DNA of 64,000 nt from Hymenobacter sp. 5317J-9 (GCF_022921075.1 NZ_CP095050.1:372001-436000); one strand, 5' to 3'; counted from the first letter of the stretch, positions 24,596-33,395 are shown. The notes: generated by a model from the sequence alone, not told the origin. Translations and numbers: made by a program.

Positions 24596-26068
24596 ATGAA
24601 GCGACTGCTGTTACTGTTTATGTTGGGTAGTGCCTTGTCAGTCCTAGCTCAAGCGCAAAGCGCCAGCCCCGGCCCGGCCGTGACCGTCGAGGTGAGCCGC
24701 GTGCATTCCCTAGTGCGGTTTGTAGAAACGCTGGCGGGCAGCACCAGTACCTACAAGGGCAGCCGGCGGGCTTTTGAAGCCAGCCGCTTCAACACGCCCG
24801 AGGCACGGCGCTGGCTGCGTCGCTACCAAAGCATCGACCACGAGCCCGGCTTCGACCGCGACGGCTACCCCGCCGGCCGCCTCGCCAGCATGGGTTCCAT
24901 CGAGCCGAGCTATCTGGCCGCCAGCGCCGACGCGCAGGACCTGCCCGACCTGCAGCGCCGCACCGTGGGCCTGCTGCCCAACGAGGTGCTGGTAAGCCTC
25001 GACAGTATGTACCGCTACTTCACGCCCGCTTTCGATACGCTGGCCTGGCAGCCCCACGTCGCCGAGCTGGGCAAGCTGCGCACCGCCTACGCCGACTTTT
25101 TAACCAAGAGCCAGCTAATGCAGAAGTTCAGCCGGCTGCGCACCTTCTACGGCAGCGCTTGGCCCGATGCGCTACCCTACCGCGTGCTGCTCAACCCGCA
25201 GCTGGACGTGAAACAGGGCTTTAACGGCCTTATTTTCACCAATCACGCCACAGCCCTCGGCAACCTGGTGCTGCTCGACTGCCACCCTCAGTCGCGCACG
25301 TTCGTGGACGGCACCTCGGTAGTGTTTCACGAAATGAGCCACACGCTCTCGGCGCAGCAGCGCCTGGCCCTGCAGCAGCAGCTCGAAGGCTGGTACCTGC
25401 ACCATCCCTCGCCCAACCGCCGCTTGGCCTACAACCTGATGGAAGAAGCCCTGGCCACGGTGGCCGGCGAGTGGATTTTCGCCCAACAAACCGGTCATCT
25501 CGAAAGCGGCGAATGGTACGGCGACGACTACGTGGACCGCTACGCCAAAGCCATCTACCCGCTGATGACCGGTTACGTGGAGCGTGGCCAATGCATCGAC
25601 AGCATTTTTGTGAATCAAGCCATTAACCTGTTTGACCAGACATTTCCCCGGGCGTCCACGGACTATGTCAGTCTCTTTCGCAAGGTGATTTACTGGACCA
25701 ACGACGACGACCTGCAGGCCGCCATCCAGCCATTTCAGGACCGGTTTCGAACCACCGTCACGTACTCTACCACCCCCATTCTGCATTCCGATAAAGCCCT
25801 GAGCCGGGCCCAGAGCGGCGAAATAATGCCCGTTATCGTGGTCACGCGCGAGCACAAGGCCACGCTGCGCTACCTACGCGCCAACCTGCCCGCCCTGCGC
25901 AAGCAGCGCCTCAACTCCGAAAAAAGCTTTCTGCTGAGCATGACGGGCCCTGATGGGCCAATTATTCTGGTGAATGCTCACGACCCCGCCCAACTCACCG
26001 CCGCAGCCAAGCTGCTGGACCAACAGGGGCACATGAACCTGAAGGAGCCGCTGGTGCTACTGAAATGA
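24596..26068 (+). CDS. Secreted zinc-metallopeptidase-like protein (HExxH)
   Basis: About 490 residues. Signal peptide LLLLFMLGSALSVLAQAQ. A zinc motif FHEMSHTLS is followed by LMEEALATVAGEWIF, in which a Glu could be the third ligand, as in gluzincins. This supports a metallopeptidase, but I cannot assign a family. The C-terminal half has alpha/beta stretches (IMPVIVVTREHKATL, MTGPDGPIILVNAHD). The ATG at 24596 is chosen for the signal peptide. A family C palindrome begins three bases after the stop. Confidence 0.75.
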   Translation: MKRLLLLFMLGSALSVLAQAQSASPGPAVTVEVSRVHSLVRFVETLAGSTSTYKGSRRAFEASRFNTPEARRWLRRYQSIDHEPGFDRDGYPAGRLASMGSIEPSYLAASADAQDLPDLQRRTVGLLPNEVLVSLDSMYRYFTPAFDTLAWQPHVAELGKLRTAYADFLTKSQLMQKFSRLRTFYGSAWPDALPYRVLLNPQLDVKQGFNGLIFTNHATALGNLVLLDCHPQSRTFVDGTSVVFHEMSHTLSAQQRLALQQQLEGWYLHHPSPNRRLAYNLMEEALATVAGEWIFAQQTGHLESGEWYGDDYVDRYAKAIYPLMTGYVERGQCIDSIFVNQAINLFDQTFPRASTDYVSLFRKVIYWTNDDDLQAAIQPFQDRFRTTVTYSTTPILHSDKALSRAQSGEIMPVIVVTREHKATLRYLRANLPALRKQRLNSEKSFLLSMTGPDGPIILVNAHDPAQLTAAAKLLDQQGHMNLKEPLVLLK

Positions 26069-26070
26069 AC

Positions 26071-26204
26071 GATGTAGAGACGCAATAGTTGGAGTCTCGC
26101 CGTTGAACGACCGGTACTGCATAGGACTGCGCAGATTAAACAACATCAGCAAACGAAGTTCAGCGAAGCTAACGACGAGACTCCAACTATTGCGTCTCTA
26201 CATC
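26071..26204. repeat. Palindromic repeat, family C copy 2
   Basis: Perfect 29-bp arms, 26071-26099 and 26176-26204, outermost GATGTAGAGACGCAATAGTT, separated by 76 bases. The right arm, read leftward, contains TAGAGACG and supplies the TAG stop of the M28 gene at 26198-26200. The left half shares GTAGAGACGCAA and GTCTCGCCGTTGAACGA with copy 1, with eight different bases between them. Confidence 0.8.
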
Positions 26205-27916
26205 GGCCGGCTTTTCTCCCGCGTCGCCTTGAATTCTGAGCCCTCCTTCCATTTCGGGAAGGTGGTTTCACTGGCCAGCTTCTGGCCCACGCGGAACAGC
26301 AGGCGGGCGTCCTGCTCGGCGCCGCGCAGGTCCCATTTGGGGTCGTATTGGTCGGCGGGCTGGTGATAGGTAATTTCTTCAAAGTCCTTGCGCTGCTTTT
26401 CGGCGAAGTCCTTGCCGTGCAGGCGGCTGTCGAAGGAGCCGCTGGCGTAGAGCGCCGGAATGCCCACTTTGGCGAAGCTGAAATGGTCGGAGCGGTAGAA
26501 GCTGCCGGTTTCGGGGTGCTGGTAGGGGATGACGTAACGGTTTTGCTCCTTGGCGGCGGCGCGGGCATAGTCGTCGAGCTCCGACTGGCCGTAGCCCGTG
26601 ATGGTCACGTCGCGCATTGGGCCAAAGGCCAGCAGCTCGTCCATGTTGATGTCGGCCACGGTGCTGGCCACCGGGAAAATGGGGTGCTGGGCATAGTAGT
26701 CGGAGCCCAGCAGGCCCTGCTCTTCGCCAGTCACGGCCAGAAACACGATGCTGCGGGCGGGCTTCTCCTTGGCTTGCACAAAGCCGTTGGCAATGGCCAG
26801 CAGGCCGGCGCAGCCGCTGGCGTTGTCCAGCGCGCCGTTGTAAATCGAGTCGCCGGCAATGGCCGGCCCGATGCCGAGGTGGTCCCAGTGCGCCGAGTAG
26901 ATGATGTATTCTTTAGGCCGCGTGGTGCCGGGCAGCACGGCCACCACTTTTTTCGAGGTTTTGCGCGTGATGGTGTTGTGCAGCGTGGTGGTCAGGTTCA
27001 GGCCCAGGGCTTGGCCTTTGAAGCCTTTTTGATTGGCCGCCGTGTAGGCTTCCTCATAGTTCTGCCCGGCCATCGTGAAGAGGCGCTTGGCCGCGTCGAG
27101 GGTCATCCAGCCTTCCAGAGCCACTTTGCTGGCGCCGTGGTCGGGCGTTTGGGGGTGCAGCTTGGCGCCGCCGTTGCTGCTTTGCACCACCGTCCAGGGG
27201 TAGGAGGCGGGCTTGGTGTCGTGGATAATGAGCAGGCCGGTGGCGCCGTGGCGGGCGGCTTCCTCGTACTTGTAGCCCCAGCGGCCGTAGTACGTCATGG
27301 CCTTGCCCTTGAATAGGGTGGTGTCGTTGCCCGCGTTGCCGGGGTCGTTGATGAGCACCACTACGGTTTTGCCCTTCACGTCGAGGCCGGCGTAGTCGTC
27401 CCAGCCGTACTCTGGCGCCGTCACGCCGTAGCCGGCAAACACCAGCGGCGAATTCTTGATTTCGACCGTGGGCACCTCGCGCTCCGTCAGGAACATGTAG
27501 TCCTGGCGGTACTTCAGGGTCAGGCTTTTGCCATTGCCCGTCACCGTGGCCGTCGAGTCGGGTTCGCCCGCAATTTCCACCAGCGGCACGGCCTGAAAAT
27601 AGCTGCCGTTGGCTCCCGGCTGCAGCCCCAGCTTCTTGAATTCGGCGGCCAAATAATTCGTGGCTTTTTCCTCGCCCGCCGTGAACGGCCGCCGGCCCTG
27701 AAACTCATCTGATGCCAGCACTTTGATGTGCTGGCCAATCAGCGCGGCCGTTATGCCGTCTTTCGGCGCGGGCACGCTGGCCGTGTCGGTGGGCGCGGCT
27801 TCGGTGTTGCCGTTGGCCGAAGCCGTTTCCGAAGCAGAGGTATTGGACTGGCAGCCGGCTAACAGCAGGCCCGCCGCGGCCGGCAGCAGCCAACCGCGCA
27901 ACGTTGATAAGCGCAT
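26198..27916 (-). CDS. M28 family zinc aminopeptidase (lipoprotein)
   Basis: 572 residues. Lipoprotein signal LLPAAAGLLLAGC. A PA-type insert domain (GKTVVVLINDPG, GLLIIHDTKPASYPW) lies before the peptidase core. The M28 zinc ligands are visible: YSAHWDHLGIGP, NGALDNASGCAGLL, and VTGEEQGLLGSDYY with the catalytic EE. It removes N-terminal residues from peptides outside the cytoplasm. The stop codon lies within the arm of a family C palindrome, so the last few residues (KSRPM) may be created by the repeat. Confidence 0.95.
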   Translation of the reverse strand: MRLSTLRGWLLPAAAGLLLAGCQSNTSASETASANGNTEAAPTDTASVPAPKDGITAALIGQHIKVLASDEFQGRRPFTAGEEKATNYLAAEFKKLGLQPGANGSYFQAVPLVEIAGEPDSTATVTGNGKSLTLKYRQDYMFLTEREVPTVEIKNSPLVFAGYGVTAPEYGWDDYAGLDVKGKTVVVLINDPGNAGNDTTLFKGKAMTYYGRWGYKYEEAARHGATGLLIIHDTKPASYPWTVVQSSNGGAKLHPQTPDHGASKVALEGWMTLDAAKRLFTMAGQNYEEAYTAANQKGFKGQALGLNLTTTLHNTITRKTSKKVVAVLPGTTRPKEYIIYSAHWDHLGIGPAIAGDSIYNGALDNASGCAGLLAIANGFVQAKEKPARSIVFLAVTGEEQGLLGSDYYAQHPIFPVASTVADINMDELLAFGPMRDVTITGYGQSELDDYARAAAKEQNRYVIPYQHPETGSFYRSDHFSFAKVGIPALYASGSFDSRLHGKDFAEKQRKDFEEITYHQPADQYDPKWDLRGAEQDARLLFRVGQKLASETTFPKWKEGSEFKATREKSRPM

Positions 27917-27952
27917 CCGTACAAGTAGTTAGGCCCGGCCGGGCCGGGCTGT

Positions 27953-28567
27953 CTACAGCCGGGCGAAATGCTCGGCCGCAATCCGCGCGCCTTCGTCGGT
28001 GCAGATGCCGCGAATGTAGTACAGGAAGATGCTGCGGAACACCTCGCGCATGTTGTAGCGGTCGGGCGGAAACACCTGCGGGTTGAGCAGCAGGTTGAGC
28101 TGCTCAATAAGGATTTTGGTAACCAGCTGAATGTTAATGTCGGAGCGAAACAAACGGCCCCGAATACCGTCGTTCAGCAGCTGTTGTAGCTGGGGCGCCG
28201 AGTAGCTGTTGAGGTGGTCCATTACCGCTTCCCAGGTTTGCGGGAAGCCGGTTTGCAGGTCGACGTAGAACTCGCCCGGCACCGTGGCCAGGTCGCGCAA
28301 GCCCAATTGCAGCAGGCCGTAGAGCCGCTCCACCGCCGTCTGAAATTGCTCATATAACTCTCGGTGCTCCCGTTTCTGGCGCTCCATGTCGGCCAGTATG
28401 GCGTGGTGCACCAGCAGCTCGCGGCTCGGAAACTGCGCCGTGAGCTCGGGCACGCTGGTGTGCAGGGCGGCGGCCAGCACCTCATCGGTGGCGGTGTGCA
28501 AGCCGTAGCGGTGAAACACGGGCATGGCGGCTTCCAATGAAGCCGCCGGAAGGGTAAAGTCGGGCAT
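27953..28567 (-). CDS. TetR-like regulator, weak match
   Basis: 204 residues from MPDFTLPAASLEAAMPVF. The N-terminal 50 residues could form the TetR three-helix DNA-binding unit (TATDEVLAAALHTSVPELTA, PSRELLVHHAILADMER), and the remaining helices fit a TetR ligand-binding domain, with a C-terminal REVFRSIFLYYIRGICTDE. The recognition helix departs from the usual pattern, so confidence is moderate. It lies downstream of cruF/crtD and upstream of the M28 gene and may regulate one of these; this is inference. Confidence 0.6.
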   Translation of the reverse strand: MPDFTLPAASLEAAMPVFHRYGLHTATDEVLAAALHTSVPELTAQFPSRELLVHHAILADMERQKREHRELYEQFQTAVERLYGLLQLGLRDLATVPGEFYVDLQTGFPQTWEAVMDHLNSYSAPQLQQLLNDGIRGRLFRSDINIQLVTKILIEQLNLLLNPQVFPPDRYNMREVFRSIFLYYIRGICTDEGARIAAEHFARL

Positions 28568-28659
28568 GTGGAAGCGAGGAAGGAAAGACAACTACGGCTC
28601 AAAACTAGCGCCAGTTCACCCGCAATTCCTTATGGTTGAGGTTACAGAAACCCCCGGCC

Positions 28660-29340
28660 TTACTGCAGAGCCCCAAGGAAAAAGAAAAACAGCAGCTGCG
28701 TGAGGTACACCATCGGAGCCAAGGCGTTGACCTTGGGAAAGTTGGCCCGGTTGAACAGCATCTGCAGCACGCAGGCCACAATAAACCAGTCGCGGAAATT
28801 CTGCAGCGGAATGATTTCGGCCGACCAGTGCCAGAAGTCGTAGCGGCCCGCCACGGGCTCCAGGCACACGTCGAGCCCCACCATGAGCAGGGCCGCCAGC
28901 AGCGTGCGCGGCAGCTCGCCCAGCGGCAGGTAGCGCGCCAGCACACCGCACACGTACGTCAGCACCAGCCAGTTGAGGCCAATCATCGGCGGCACGCCCA
29001 CAAACGGCGGCGCGTTGAACAGCTTGACGCCCAGCGTATCGCCGTAGGTGTAGTGCCCAAAAATCTTGCCCGTGTTCACGCCAATAAACTCGACGGCAAA
29101 CCCCAGCACTATCACCGAAAGACTAAAGCCCCAGAAGCTCCCGTTGCGCTCCGGCTGAAACGCCAGCAGCAGCCCCGCCGTGAGCAGCAGCGTGAGCGGC
29201 GTGAAGCGCAGGTAAAAATCGGGGTCGTTGGAGAAGGCCAGGCCCACAAAACCCGTGACGTGAAACAGCAGCACCAAGCCCTGGGCGATGCGCAACCGGC
29301 GGGTATTGGTGGTTGGATTGAGGGATTCAGGATACTCCAT
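28660..29340 (-). CDS. cruF: Carotenoid 1',2'-hydratase CruF type
   Basis: 226 residues with about seven helices. Conserved polar pairs typical of the CruF/DUF422 group are seen: FAVEFIGVNTGKIFGHYTYG, PFVGVPPMIGLNWLVLTY and DVCLEPVAGRYDFWHW. CruF adds water to the end of an acyclic carotenoid. Its gene is directly downstream of crtD, in the same direction with an 82-base gap, so the two probably act in the pathway to hydroxylated, desaturated carotenoids such as flexixanthin. The full pathway is not in this window. Confidence 0.85.
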   Translation of the reverse strand: MEYPESLNPTTNTRRLRIAQGLVLLFHVTGFVGLAFSNDPDFYLRFTPLTLLLTAGLLLAFQPERNGSFWGFSLSVIVLGFAVEFIGVNTGKIFGHYTYGDTLGVKLFNAPPFVGVPPMIGLNWLVLTYVCGVLARYLPLGELPRTLLAALLMVGLDVCLEPVAGRYDFWHWSAEIIPLQNFRDWFIVACVLQMLFNRANFPKVNALAPMVYLTQLLFFFFLGALQ

Positions 29341-29422
29341 TCGGTGGAGTCAAGCAGTTAAAAGTTAAAAGTTGAGGAGCAAGGGCCCTCTCGTTTTACG
29401 CACTGGTTTTAACTCTCAACAA

Positions 29423-30931
29423 TTAACTATCAATAAGAGAAGCAACGATTTTGGCCGACAGCAAACACAGCGGAATGCCGCCCCCCGGGTGCACCGACCC
29501 GCCGCAAAAGTACAGCCCTTCGAGCCGCCCCGAAAAATTGGGGTGGCGCAGGAAGGCGGCCAGCGCGTTGTTGCTGGAGCTGCCATAGAGCGCGCCCCCA
29601 AACGAGGACGTGTCGGCGGCAATGCCCGGGGGCGTCCACACTTTTTCGGCGGCGATGAGCGGCTCCACGTCGATGCCCAGCGCCTGGTGCAGCTTACGGA
29701 GCACGGCGGCGCGGGTTTGGCGGGTGAGGGCGTCCCAGTCCTGGCCCTGGTCGTGGGGCACGTTCACCATCACAAACCAGTTTTCGTGGCCGGCCGGGGC
29801 GTCGGTGGGCGTCTTTTTGGAGGTGATGTTGACGTAAACGGTCACGTCGTCGGCCACGGTCTTCTCCTGAAAAATGGCCTGAAACTCGCGCTGGTAGTCG
29901 GCCGAGAAAAAGATGTTGTGCAGGTCCAGCTCGGGGAATTCCTGGGCAATGCCCCAGTAAAAAATCAGGGCCGAGGAGGAGCGGGGCTGGGCCAGCGTGC
30001 GCTCCGGGGCGGGCTGGCCCGGCAGCAGGCGCCGGTAGGTGGGCACCACGTCCATGTTGCTCACCACGCGGCCGAAGTCGTACACGTCCTGGGCCGTGCG
30101 CACGCCCGTCACGCGGTTTTCGGCCACCACAATTTCCTCCACGGCCTCGTTGTAGCGGAATTTCACGCCGAACTCCAGGGCCAGCTTCACCAGGCTTTCG
30201 GCAATGGCGTAGATGCCGCCCTCGGGGTAAAACGCGCCGATGCCGTGTTCCAGGTGCGGAATCATGCTGAGCGTGGCCGGCGCCTGGTAGGGGTCGGAGC
30301 CGTTGTAGGTGGCGTAGCGGTCGAAGAGCTGCACCAGGCGCGGGTCGCGGCCGAAGGCGCTGGCGTGGCGCTGGTGCATGGTGCCCAGCAGGCCCAGCTG
30401 CGGCAGCGCGGCCACGGCTTTCAAGGTTTCGGGGCTGAGGTAGGTGCCGGCCTTGTGCAGCGACTTGTGCAGGAAGGTGCCAGCCGTGGCGTCGTAGGCC
30501 CGGCCGGCGCGCTTCAGAAATGTAGTCACTTCGGCCGCAGGGGTGCCCAGCCTGGCCTGCACCTCGGCCGCAAATGTGTCGGCATCGGCCCAGGCTTTGA
30601 GCCGGGTGCCATCGGCAAAAAAATAGTGCGTGATGGGGTCGAGCCGCTCGTAGCGGAAGTAGTCGGCGGGCTCGCGGTGGGCCAGCCGGAAAATGTCGTC
30701 TACCAGCTGCGGCAGCGTGAAGAGCGAGGGGCCGGCGTCGAAACGATAGCCGCCCGGCAGCTCGAACTGGTGCATCTTGCCCCCAAACGTGGGCCCGGCT
30801 TCAAACACCGTGACGGCGTGCCCGGTCACGGCCAGCCGCACCGCCGCCGCAATGCCGGCAATGCCCGCCCCGATGACGGCTACGGGCTGGCGGGGCGCAG
30901 AGAAAGTTTTTTTACGAAACACTGGGGGCAT
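29423..30931 (-). CDS. crtD: Carotenoid desaturase, CrtD/CrtI family
   Basis: About 502 residues from MPPVFRKKTFSAPRQP. The FAD-binding motif AVIGAGIAGIAAAVRLAVTG begins near residue 17, and GGKMHQFELPGGYRFDAGPS follows as in phytoene desaturases. The C-terminal GLYFCGGSVHPGGGIPLCLL is the family signature. The pairing with cruF favours 1-hydroxycarotenoid 3,4-desaturase (CrtD) over phytoene desaturase (CrtI), but sequence alone does not settle it. The start at 30931 puts the first strand close to the N-terminus; a longer frame is open upstream. It leads a leftward crtD-cruF unit. Confidence 0.88.
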   Translation of the reverse strand: MPPVFRKKTFSAPRQPVAVIGAGIAGIAAAVRLAVTGHAVTVFEAGPTFGGKMHQFELPGGYRFDAGPSLFTLPQLVDDIFRLAHREPADYFRYERLDPITHYFFADGTRLKAWADADTFAAEVQARLGTPAAEVTTFLKRAGRAYDATAGTFLHKSLHKAGTYLSPETLKAVAALPQLGLLGTMHQRHASAFGRDPRLVQLFDRYATYNGSDPYQAPATLSMIPHLEHGIGAFYPEGGIYAIAESLVKLALEFGVKFRYNEAVEEIVVAENRVTGVRTAQDVYDFGRVVSNMDVVPTYRRLLPGQPAPERTLAQPRSSSALIFYWGIAQEFPELDLHNIFFSADYQREFQAIFQEKTVADDVTVYVNITSKKTPTDAPAGHENWFVMVNVPHDQGQDWDALTRQTRAAVLRKLHQALGIDVEPLIAAEKVWTPPGIAADTSSFGGALYGSSSNNALAAFLRHPNFSGRLEGLYFCGGSVHPGGGIPLCLLSAKIVASLIDS

Positions 30932-31084
30932 AACGCGCAACGGGTGGGCAGATGTTTTGGGGCCCGACAAAATAGCGCGCTTTGCTGTGGCACACGCCAT
31001 CCGAGAGGAGTAGGGGCGGGACTTGCCCCTGCCCGGTCGTGTGGGCTGCGGAGAATGTTCCCTTCACCCAAAGGCTCACAAAAA

Positions 31085-31185
31085 ACCTTCGTCCTGAACA
31101 AAACGAAGGACCTTCTCACCGCTGAACAACTATCGTTCAAACGTGAGAAGGTCCTTGGCTACGCGGACGCCAGATGAGGATGACA
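31085..31185. repeat. Palindromic repeat, family B copy 2 (degenerate)
   Basis: GGACCTTCTCAC and GTGAGAAGGTCC face each other around 31108-31153, and the right end carries CGGACGCCAGATGAGGATGA, as in copy 3. The left arm is poorly conserved (TCGTCCTGAACAAAACGAAG), so the element is old or damaged. It separates convergent-to-leftward genes. Confidence 0.6.
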
Positions 31186-31197
31186 GGCGTCTTGATT

Positions 31198-32397
31198 CTA
31201 CTCCACCGCCAGCACCAGTCCTTTCAAGTACGCGCCTTCGGGGTGGAACAGGCTCACGGGATGGTCGGCGGGCTGGGTGAGGCGGTGCAGAATGCGCGCC
31301 GGCCGGCCGGCCTCGATGGCTGCCGCCAGCACCGCGCCCTCAAATAATTCGGGGCTAACTACTTGGCTGCAAGAGAAGGTGAACAGTAGCCCGCCCGGCG
31401 CCAGGTGCGCAATGCCGGCCGCGTTCAGGCGCTTGTAGCCCATGAGGGCGGCGTGGCGGGCGCCCATGTGCTTGGCAAACGCGGGCGGGTCGAGCACCAG
31501 CAGGTCGTATTCGGCCGAGTGGTTTTTGAGGAAGCCCAGCACGTCGTCGGGGTAGGCGGCGTGGCGGTCGGCGTGGTTCGAGAGCTCGGCGTTGCGTTCG
31601 GTGAGGGCAATGGCTTTCTTGCTGCTATCCACGGAGTGCACCAGCTCGGCGCCGGCCTCCAGGGCGTACACCGAGAAGCCGCCGGTGTAGCAAAACGTGT
31701 TGAGCACGCGGCGGCCGGGCGAGTAGCGGGCCAGTAGGTCGCGGTTGTCGCGCTGGTCGATGAAGAAGCCGGTTTTCTGGCCGGTTTCCCAGTCCACGGC
31801 AAAGCGGTGGCCGTTTTCCTGCACCACGTGCTCGGCGCCGCTGCTCTGGCCGAAGAGGTAGCCGTTCTTGGCATCGGGCACGGCGTTGCCGGGGATGGTT
31901 TCGGCGCTCTTGTCGTAGATGGCGCGCAGCTTGTTGCCGAACACCGCGCGCAGGGCGGCGGCTATTTCGGGCCGGGCGCGGTACATGCCGATGCTGTGGG
32001 CCTGCACCACGGCCACATCACCGTACACGTCAATGATGAGGCCGGGCAGGCCGTCGCCTTCGGCGTGCACCAGCCGAAACACGTTGGTGTCGGCGGTGCC
32101 GGTTAGGCCCAGGCGCTGGCGCAGGCGGTAGGCGTTGCCCAGCCGCTCTTCCCAGAACGCGGCCGTCGGCAGTTGCGCGCTCGGGCCAAAATCCAGCATG
32201 CGCACGGCAATGGAGCCGCCGCCCGAAAAGTGGCCCACGCCCAGCAGCTCGCCGTCGATGGCCTCGACGCGCACGGGCGCGCCTTCTTCGGTGTCGCCCT
32301 TCACGCGGGCAATGGCGCCGGAGAATACCCACGGGTGGCGGCGGCGCAGGGAGTGGTCTTTTCCGTTTTTGAGGACGATGGTGGCAGGATTCAGCAT
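31198..32397 (-). CDS. 23S rRNA cytosine methyltransferase, RlmI-like
   Basis: 399 residues. An N-terminal PUA-like part (LKNGKDHSLRRRHPWVFSGA, the usual RlmI opening) is followed by a Rossmann methyltransferase. GQKTGFFIDQRDNR, VLNTFCYTGGFSVYALEAGA and LLVLDPPAFAKH are the SAM and catalytic motifs, and CSQVVSPELF has the catalytic Cys. It methylates C5 of a cytosine in 23S rRNA in E. coli; the base here is assumed. TACCTTTG ends eight bases before the ATG, suggesting a leaderless or nearly leaderless mRNA. Confidence 0.92.
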   Translation of the reverse strand: MLNPATIVLKNGKDHSLRRRHPWVFSGAIARVKGDTEEGAPVRVEAIDGELLGVGHFSGGGSIAVRMLDFGPSAQLPTAAFWEERLGNAYRLRQRLGLTGTADTNVFRLVHAEGDGLPGLIIDVYGDVAVVQAHSIGMYRARPEIAAALRAVFGNKLRAIYDKSAETIPGNAVPDAKNGYLFGQSSGAEHVVQENGHRFAVDWETGQKTGFFIDQRDNRDLLARYSPGRRVLNTFCYTGGFSVYALEAGAELVHSVDSSKKAIALTERNAELSNHADRHAAYPDDVLGFLKNHSAEYDLLVLDPPAFAKHMGARHAALMGYKRLNAAGIAHLAPGGLLFTFSCSQVVSPELFEGAVLAAAIEAGRPARILHRLTQPADHPVSLFHPEGAYLKGLVLAVE

Positions 32398-32404
32398 AGG
32401 CCTG

Positions 32405-32412
32405 CAAAGGTA
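32405..32412 (-). promoter_or_regulatory. TACCTTTG -7 element of the rlmI-like gene
   Basis: Leftward TACCTTTG ends seven bases before the ATG at 32397. With a start site 5-7 bases downstream, the leader would be only 0-3 bases. Confidence 0.5.
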
Positions 32413-32475
32413 CGGCCCGCCGTGTGCGAACTTTGCAGCCTCGGTTCCTTCGTCCTTCCATTCCCGCTCCCACCC

Positions 32476-32946
32476 ATGCCCACCGGCGTTTCCATCATCG
32501 ATTTTGAGCCCGCGCACCGCCCGGCTTTCGAAGCCCTCAACCACGAGCTCGATTATGAGTGGATTACGCGCTATTTCTACATCGAAGGCGCCAACCGCCA
32601 GCCGGTAGAAAACCCCCAGCAATACATCGTGGAGCGCGGCGGCCACATCCTCATGGCCGTGTGCGAGGGCGAAATCGTGGGCACCTGCGCCCTGGTAAAA
32701 GAGCACGACGGCGTGTACGAACTGGCCCGGCTGGCCGTGGCGCCGGCTGCCCAGCGCCGCGGCATCGGCTGGGCGCTGGGCCAGGCCATGCTGGGCAAAG
32801 CGCGTGAGCTGGGCGCCCGCCGCGTAGAAGTTCTCTCCATTTCCACGCTGCTGCCGGCCCTCAAGCTCTACGATAAGCTGGGCTTCCGGCCGGCGGCCCT
32901 CATCCCCGGCCACCCCGGCGACGTGCGCATGGTGCTGGATTTGTAG
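32476..32946 (+). CDS. GNAT family N-acetyltransferase
   Basis: 156 residues from MPTGVSIIDFEPAHRPAF. The acetyl-CoA-binding motif A is LARLAVAPAAQRRGIGWALG (about residues 90-109), with GTCALVKEHDG before it and LYDKLGFRP after. The WITRYFYIEGANRQPVENPQ insert is typical of a Bacteroidota subgroup. The substrate cannot be deduced. The start at 32476 is preferred; the gene is divergent from the rlmI-like gene with 78 bases between them. Confidence 0.9.
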   Translation: MPTGVSIIDFEPAHRPAFEALNHELDYEWITRYFYIEGANRQPVENPQQYIVERGGHILMAVCEGEIVGTCALVKEHDGVYELARLAVAPAAQRRGIGWALGQAMLGKARELGARRVEVLSISTLLPALKLYDKLGFRPAALIPGHPGDVRMVLDL

Positions 32947-32954
32947 CGCGGGCG

Positions 32955-33395
32955 CTATGTAAACCAGCGCCGGTAGATGGGCCGCCGCCAGGCAAACTGC
33001 GCCCACATGGCGGGGTACAGCAGGCGGTCGAGCCAGGGCGAGGCCGTGCGGTATTCCAGCGCATCCACAATCACGCTGCCGCCGTGGGGGCTGGGCTCAA
33101 TGAGGTGGCGGTGGCGCCAGTAGCGCAGCGGCGGCGGCAGTATCTGGCCTTCATCGATGAAGAAGTGCGTGCCGTCGGGCTGCACGCCGTCGTCTACAAT
33201 CAGGGAGGTCCAGCGCAGCTTCTTTACGAGGGTATTCAGCTCGATTTCAACCTGGTCGCCGGTGCGGCAGCCATCAAACCGTAGCACGCGCAGCTTGGGA
33301 AACGGCGGCGCCAGCGCCTCAAACAGCGCCCGCGTGAAGCCTGCCATCACCTGGGCCGGCGATTGGGCCACGGCAGTTCGAAGAGTTACCAGCAT
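32955..33395 (-). CDS. SRPBCC (START-like) fold protein
   Basis: 146 residues from MLVTLRTAVAQSPAQVMAGF. The order of strands and helices (AQVMAGFTRALFEALAPPFP, then beta strands VEIELNTLVKKLRWTSLIV, ending SVIVDALEYRTASPWLDRLL and a C-terminal helix) fits the helix-grip fold of SRPBCC proteins, which bind hydrophobic ligands. No function can be inferred. A family A palindrome lies 18 bases upstream of the start. Confidence 0.7.
   Translation of the reverse strand: MLVTLRTAVAQSPAQVMAGFTRALFEALAPPFPKLRVLRFDGCRTGDQVEIELNTLVKKLRWTSLIVDDGVQPDGTHFFIDEGQILPPPLRYWRHRHLIEPSPHGGSVIVDALEYRTASPWLDRLLYPAMWAQFAWRRPIYRRWFT

Noticed and set aside
29345..29425. Inverted repeat between crtD and cruF (AAGTTAAAAGTTGAG with ACTCTCAACAATTAAC)
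   Set aside because: Pairing is short and broken by several mismatches; not called as a repeat.
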